From Streptomyces sp. R21 (GTDB lineage: Bacteria; Actinomycetota; Actinomycetes; Streptomycetales; Streptomycetaceae): 64,000 nt of DNA. The position numbers were made by a program, and so were the translations under genes. Position 1 is the first letter of the stretch. The number at the start of each line of letters is the position of its first letter. Below, one piece after another: positions 61,516-64,000 of the stretch. The stretch covers positions 7,729,001 through 7,793,000 of the forward strand of contig NZ_CP163435.1 of NCBI RefSeq assembly GCF_041051975.1, in the 5' to 3' direction. The notes beneath the pieces were generated by a model, which saw nothing but the letters and a program-made list of their open reading frames with translations, had not been told where the DNA came from and searched no databases.

Positions 61516-62217
61516 ATGGCTGAGCGGCGGCGGGACGCAGGGGACGAACGGGGTACGGGGAAGCGGGGCGCGGACGACGAGATCGCGCGAGCGTGGGACG
61601 AGCTCGTCGCGACGGCCCGCCGGACGGTGGCCGAGGGGCTGGTCGTCGGGACGTCGGGCAACGTCTCGGCGCGGGTCGGTGACACCGTCCTGGTCACGCC
61701 GACGGGAGTGCCGTACGACCGGCTGGCGCCGGGGGACGTCGTCGGGGTCGACCTCGACGGTCGGCAGGTACTCGGTTCGCTGGTTCCGACGAGCGAACTC
61801 CCGATGCACCTCGCGATCTACCGCGCCACCGACGCGCGCGCCGTGGTCCACACCCACGCCGCGCACGCGACGGCCGTCTCGACGCTCGTGGGGGAGCTGC
61901 CGGCGATCCACTACATGGCGGGCGCCCTCGGCGGACCCGTCCGTGTTGCCCCGTATGCGACATACGGCACCCCGGAGTTGGCCGAGAACATGCTCCGGGC
62001 ACTCACCGACCGCACCGCCTGCCTCCTCCAGAACCACGGCACGATCGCCTACGGCGCTACCCTCTCGGCGGCCTACGACCGCACAGCCCAGCTCAACTGG
62101 ATGTGCCAGGTCTGGCTCCTGTCCACCTCGGTCCCCGGCCTCTCCCCGAACCTCCTGACCCCGGCCCAACTGCGCGAGGCGGGGCAGCGCCTGAGCGGGT
62201 ACGGCCAGCCGGGCTAG
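61516..62217 (+). CDS. Class II aldolase/epimerase (L-fuculose-phosphate aldolase-like)
   Basis: 233 residues. Zinc-dependent aldolase motifs: GLVVGTSGNVSARVGDTVLVTPTGVPYDRLAPGD, PTSELPMHLAIYR (catalytic Glu), AVVHTHAAHATAVS (two zinc His) and LLQNHGTIAYG (third zinc His). Predicted to cleave a sugar phosphate to DHAP and an aldehyde, or to act as a decarboxylase or epimerase in the same family. The first about 20 residues are polar and variable. No sugar kinase is adjacent, so the substrate is unknown. Confidence 0.85.
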   Translation: MAERRRDAGDERGTGKRGADDEIARAWDELVATARRTVAEGLVVGTSGNVSARVGDTVLVTPTGVPYDRLAPGDVVGVDLDGRQVLGSLVPTSELPMHLAIYRATDARAVVHTHAAHATAVSTLVGELPAIHYMAGALGGPVRVAPYATYGTPELAENMLRALTDRTACLLQNHGTIAYGATLSAAYDRTAQLNWMCQVWLLSTSVPGLSPNLLTPAQLREAGQRLSGYGQPG

Positions 62218-62537
62218 CCCCTCGCCCGCCGCGAGGACGCCCGGCCGCGAGGCACGTTCCCGGCGCGGCCCGGCCGACCCGTGCGCGGGCCCGAGCCCAC
62301 GCACGGCGGCCCGAACGCTCCGCCCACGCTGCGGACCGCGCAGGCGCCCGTCTCCGGGGCGGCCCCACCCGCACCGCGGGCTCAACGCCCACCCACCGCG
62401 GGCCTCCGGCCACCCGCCCGCGGGTCCACTCCCACTCGCACCACCCCACCCGCACCTCCCGCCCCACCGGAAGCACGCCCCCACGCGAAGGTGTCCTTCC
62501 GCTGGCCGGTAGCGGGCTCCGCCAGGAGACTGGACCC
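62218..62537. other. Spacer with no recognised feature
   Basis: About 320 bases of very high GC, Pro/Ala-codon-like sequence. The open frames through it have no family features and no ribosome-binding site. I see no RNA, repeat or clear promoter apart from CAGGAG just before the next start. Confidence 0.5.
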
Positions 62538-63665
62538 GTGCGCACAGTCAAAGCGACGGCCGCGGCCGTCACCGTTGCCCTGGCCGCGGGCGCAGCCTCC
62601 GTGGCGGCGGGCCGGTTCGCCAGCGACGCCGCGCTGAAGGCGCCGCCGGGCAGGCCGCTGCCCACCGAACCCCGGCTCACCGTGCACGCCACGGCCGCCG
62701 GCCGGATCTCCCTCACCCGGGACCTGGCCGCGCTGAGACCGGGCATCTACGGCCTCAGCGGCGACGGCTCCCATGCCGTCGTCGGTCCGGTTCTCGACGC
62801 CACGCCCCACCCCGCCGACACGGTCGTACGACGGCTGGAGCGCGTCACCCACGGCACGCTGGAACCTGGCGACAAGGTGTGGTTCACCCCGAACGTGCAC
62901 ATCGGCAACCCCAGTTCCGCGCTCGGCCTCGACCACGCCGACGTGGACGTCCCCGGGGAACTCGGCGCCCTGCCCGCCTGGTTCGTGCCCGGCCACCGGG
63001 ACACCTGGGTGATCACCGTGCACGGTCTGGGCACGACCCGCGAGCACCCCATGAACGTGCTGGAGTTCCTGCACCGCCACCGTTTCCCCGTCCTCGACCT
63101 CGCCTACCGCGGCGACCTCGGCGCACCCCGCTCCCCGGACGGCCTCGGCCACCTCGGCGAGACCGAGTGGCGCGACCTGGACGCCGCGATCCGCTACGCC
63201 GTGCGCTACGGCGCCGACCACGTCGTCCTGTACGGCTGGTCCACCGGCGCCACCATGGCCCTGCGCGCCGCCGCGCACTCCGCGCTGCGCGAGCGGATCT
63301 CCGGCCTGGTGCTGGACTCGCCCGTCCTCGACTGGGAGACCACGCTGCGCGCCCTCGCCACGGCCCGCCGCACCCCCAGCGCCCTGCTGCCCCTCGCGGT
63401 CCGCGCCGCCCAGGGCCGCACCGGCCTGTACGGCGAGCGCATCCAGGAGGCCGCCGACCCCGCCCGCCTCGCCCTGCCGACCCTGGTGGTGCACGGCCCC
63501 GACGACACCATCGCCCCCTGGGGCCCCTCCCGCCGCCTCGCCCAGCGCCGCCCGAACCTGGTCACCCTGCACACCGTCTCCGGCGCCCCGCACGGCGCCA
63601 TGTGGAACGCCGACCCCACCGGCTACGAGGAAGCCCTGCGCCGTTTCCTCACCCCCCTGATGTAG
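62538..63665 (+). CDS. Secreted or membrane-anchored alpha/beta hydrolase
   Basis: 375 residues from GTG 62538, with CAGGAG about 10 bases upstream. N-terminal hydrophobic segment (ATAAAVTVALAAGAASVAAG) acts as a signal or anchor. Hydrolase features: WVITVHGLGTTREHPMNVLEFL (oxyanion region), LDLAYRGDLGAPRS, VVLYGWSTGATMALRAA (nucleophile elbow GWSTG), LVVHGPDDTIAPW (Asp) and SGAPHGAMWN (His). The catalytic triad therefore looks complete. The substrate is unknown; peptidase and esterase functions are both possible. Confidence 0.83.
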   Translation: MRTVKATAAAVTVALAAGAASVAAGRFASDAALKAPPGRPLPTEPRLTVHATAAGRISLTRDLAALRPGIYGLSGDGSHAVVGPVLDATPHPADTVVRRLERVTHGTLEPGDKVWFTPNVHIGNPSSALGLDHADVDVPGELGALPAWFVPGHRDTWVITVHGLGTTREHPMNVLEFLHRHRFPVLDLAYRGDLGAPRSPDGLGHLGETEWRDLDAAIRYAVRYGADHVVLYGWSTGATMALRAAAHSALRERISGLVLDSPVLDWETTLRALATARRTPSALLPLAVRAAQGRTGLYGERIQEAADPARLALPTLVVHGPDDTIAPWGPSRRLAQRRPNLVTLHTVSGAPHGAMWNADPTGYEEALRRFLTPLM

Positions 63666-63895
63666 ACGCCTGATGTAGACGTCCGACACAGAGGTCCGCA
63701 GACGCCCCGTCGGACCCGGCCAAGGCCCGGGGCGGGGGTCGGCCGGGACGCCACTCGACCCCTTCCGGTTGGCGCTGCGCCCAACTGATCGCTCACTCGT
63801 GTCGAGCGCCCGGAAGGCCCCGTCTGTCCACCGCCCCGTCGCCCGCAGCGGCATTCCGTTTGGGTTTTCGGACTGTCAACCGGAAGACTGCACCT

Positions 63896-64000
63896 GTGAC
63901 GTCCCGTAACCCGCGCGACTCCAGGCTCCGACTCGTCAGCCCGCGGCCCCTCGCCGCCGTCCCCCGAGCGGTGACCCAGCGCCGCTCACGCCGCCCCGCG
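63896..64000 (+). CDS. Start of an unidentified gene, cut by the window edge
   Basis: GTG at 63896 opens a frame with no stop to the window end (35 codons), with GGAAG about 11 bases upstream. It begins MTSRNPRDSRLRLVSPRP-like and is strongly basic, as in cytoplasmic leaders of membrane proteins. No family can be named from this length. The 230-base spacer before it (63666-63895) shows no clear feature. Confidence 0.45.
   Translation, partial: MTSRNPRDSRLRLVSPRPLAAVPRAVTQRRSRRPA

Overview
The window is about 71-73% GC by eye, has strong third-position GC bias, many GTG starts and many 1-4 base stop/start overlaps. Together with mycothiol-type domains, ectABCD, a PhoP-type PHO box and a LAXTG-type sortase substrate, this points to a Streptomyces chromosome. 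From memory, the order ect - cob - low-affinity phosphate transporter resembles the S. coelicolor chromosome near SCO1845-SCO1880; this was not checked by search. No rRNA, tRNA, CRISPR, transposase or prophage genes were seen.

Bases 1-13826 form a secreted pectin-degradation island: the end of a sugar-binding protein, a rhamnogalacturonan acetylesterase, a PL1 pectate lyase, two tandem pectinesterases, a PL9-type lyase, a secreted HAD phosphatase, a double GH43 protein (opposite strand), a second PL9-type lyase and a PL3 lyase. The PL3 gene lies directly downstream of an ECF sigma/anti-sigma pair whose anti-sigma has a predicted outside domain. This is the most interesting regulatory arrangement in the window.

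Bases 14024-30443 are mixed: a purine permease, a stand-alone penicillin-binding protein, a membrane protein/kinase/regulator operon, an IclR regulator divergent from an aldehyde dehydrogenase of the 2,5-dioxovalerate type (a possible end of uronate catabolism), an exporter divergent from a DJ-1/AraC regulator, a broken acetyltransferase, a FrnE-like oxidoreductase, a class V aminotransferase, and a second ECF sigma factor followed by a zinc-finger anti-sigma fused to a mycothiol-dependent (MDMPI/DinB-like) domain.

Bases 30450-40092 hold ectABCD (ectoine and 5-hydroxyectoine), a second class V aminotransferase, a translationally coupled polar amino acid ABC transporter followed by an amidohydrolase, and a sortase-anchored surface protein.

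Bases 40340-58800 are a large cobalamin locus on the minus strand, headed by a cobalamin riboswitch: cbiB-cobQ-cobN-chlID-cobO-cobB-cobI, then a metal-transporter gene on the opposite strand, then cobM-cobL-cbiG/cobJ-cobH-cbiX-cobC. Almost every junction overlaps by 1-11 bases. A copy of a dispersed GC-rich repeat, whose larger relative lies at 40105-40307, sits in frame inside cobB and encodes a proline-rich linker.

Bases 58851-64000 hold a PHO-box-controlled Pit phosphate transporter with a small membrane protein, a secreted GH25 lysozyme, a class II aldolase, a secreted alpha/beta hydrolase and the start of a further gene.
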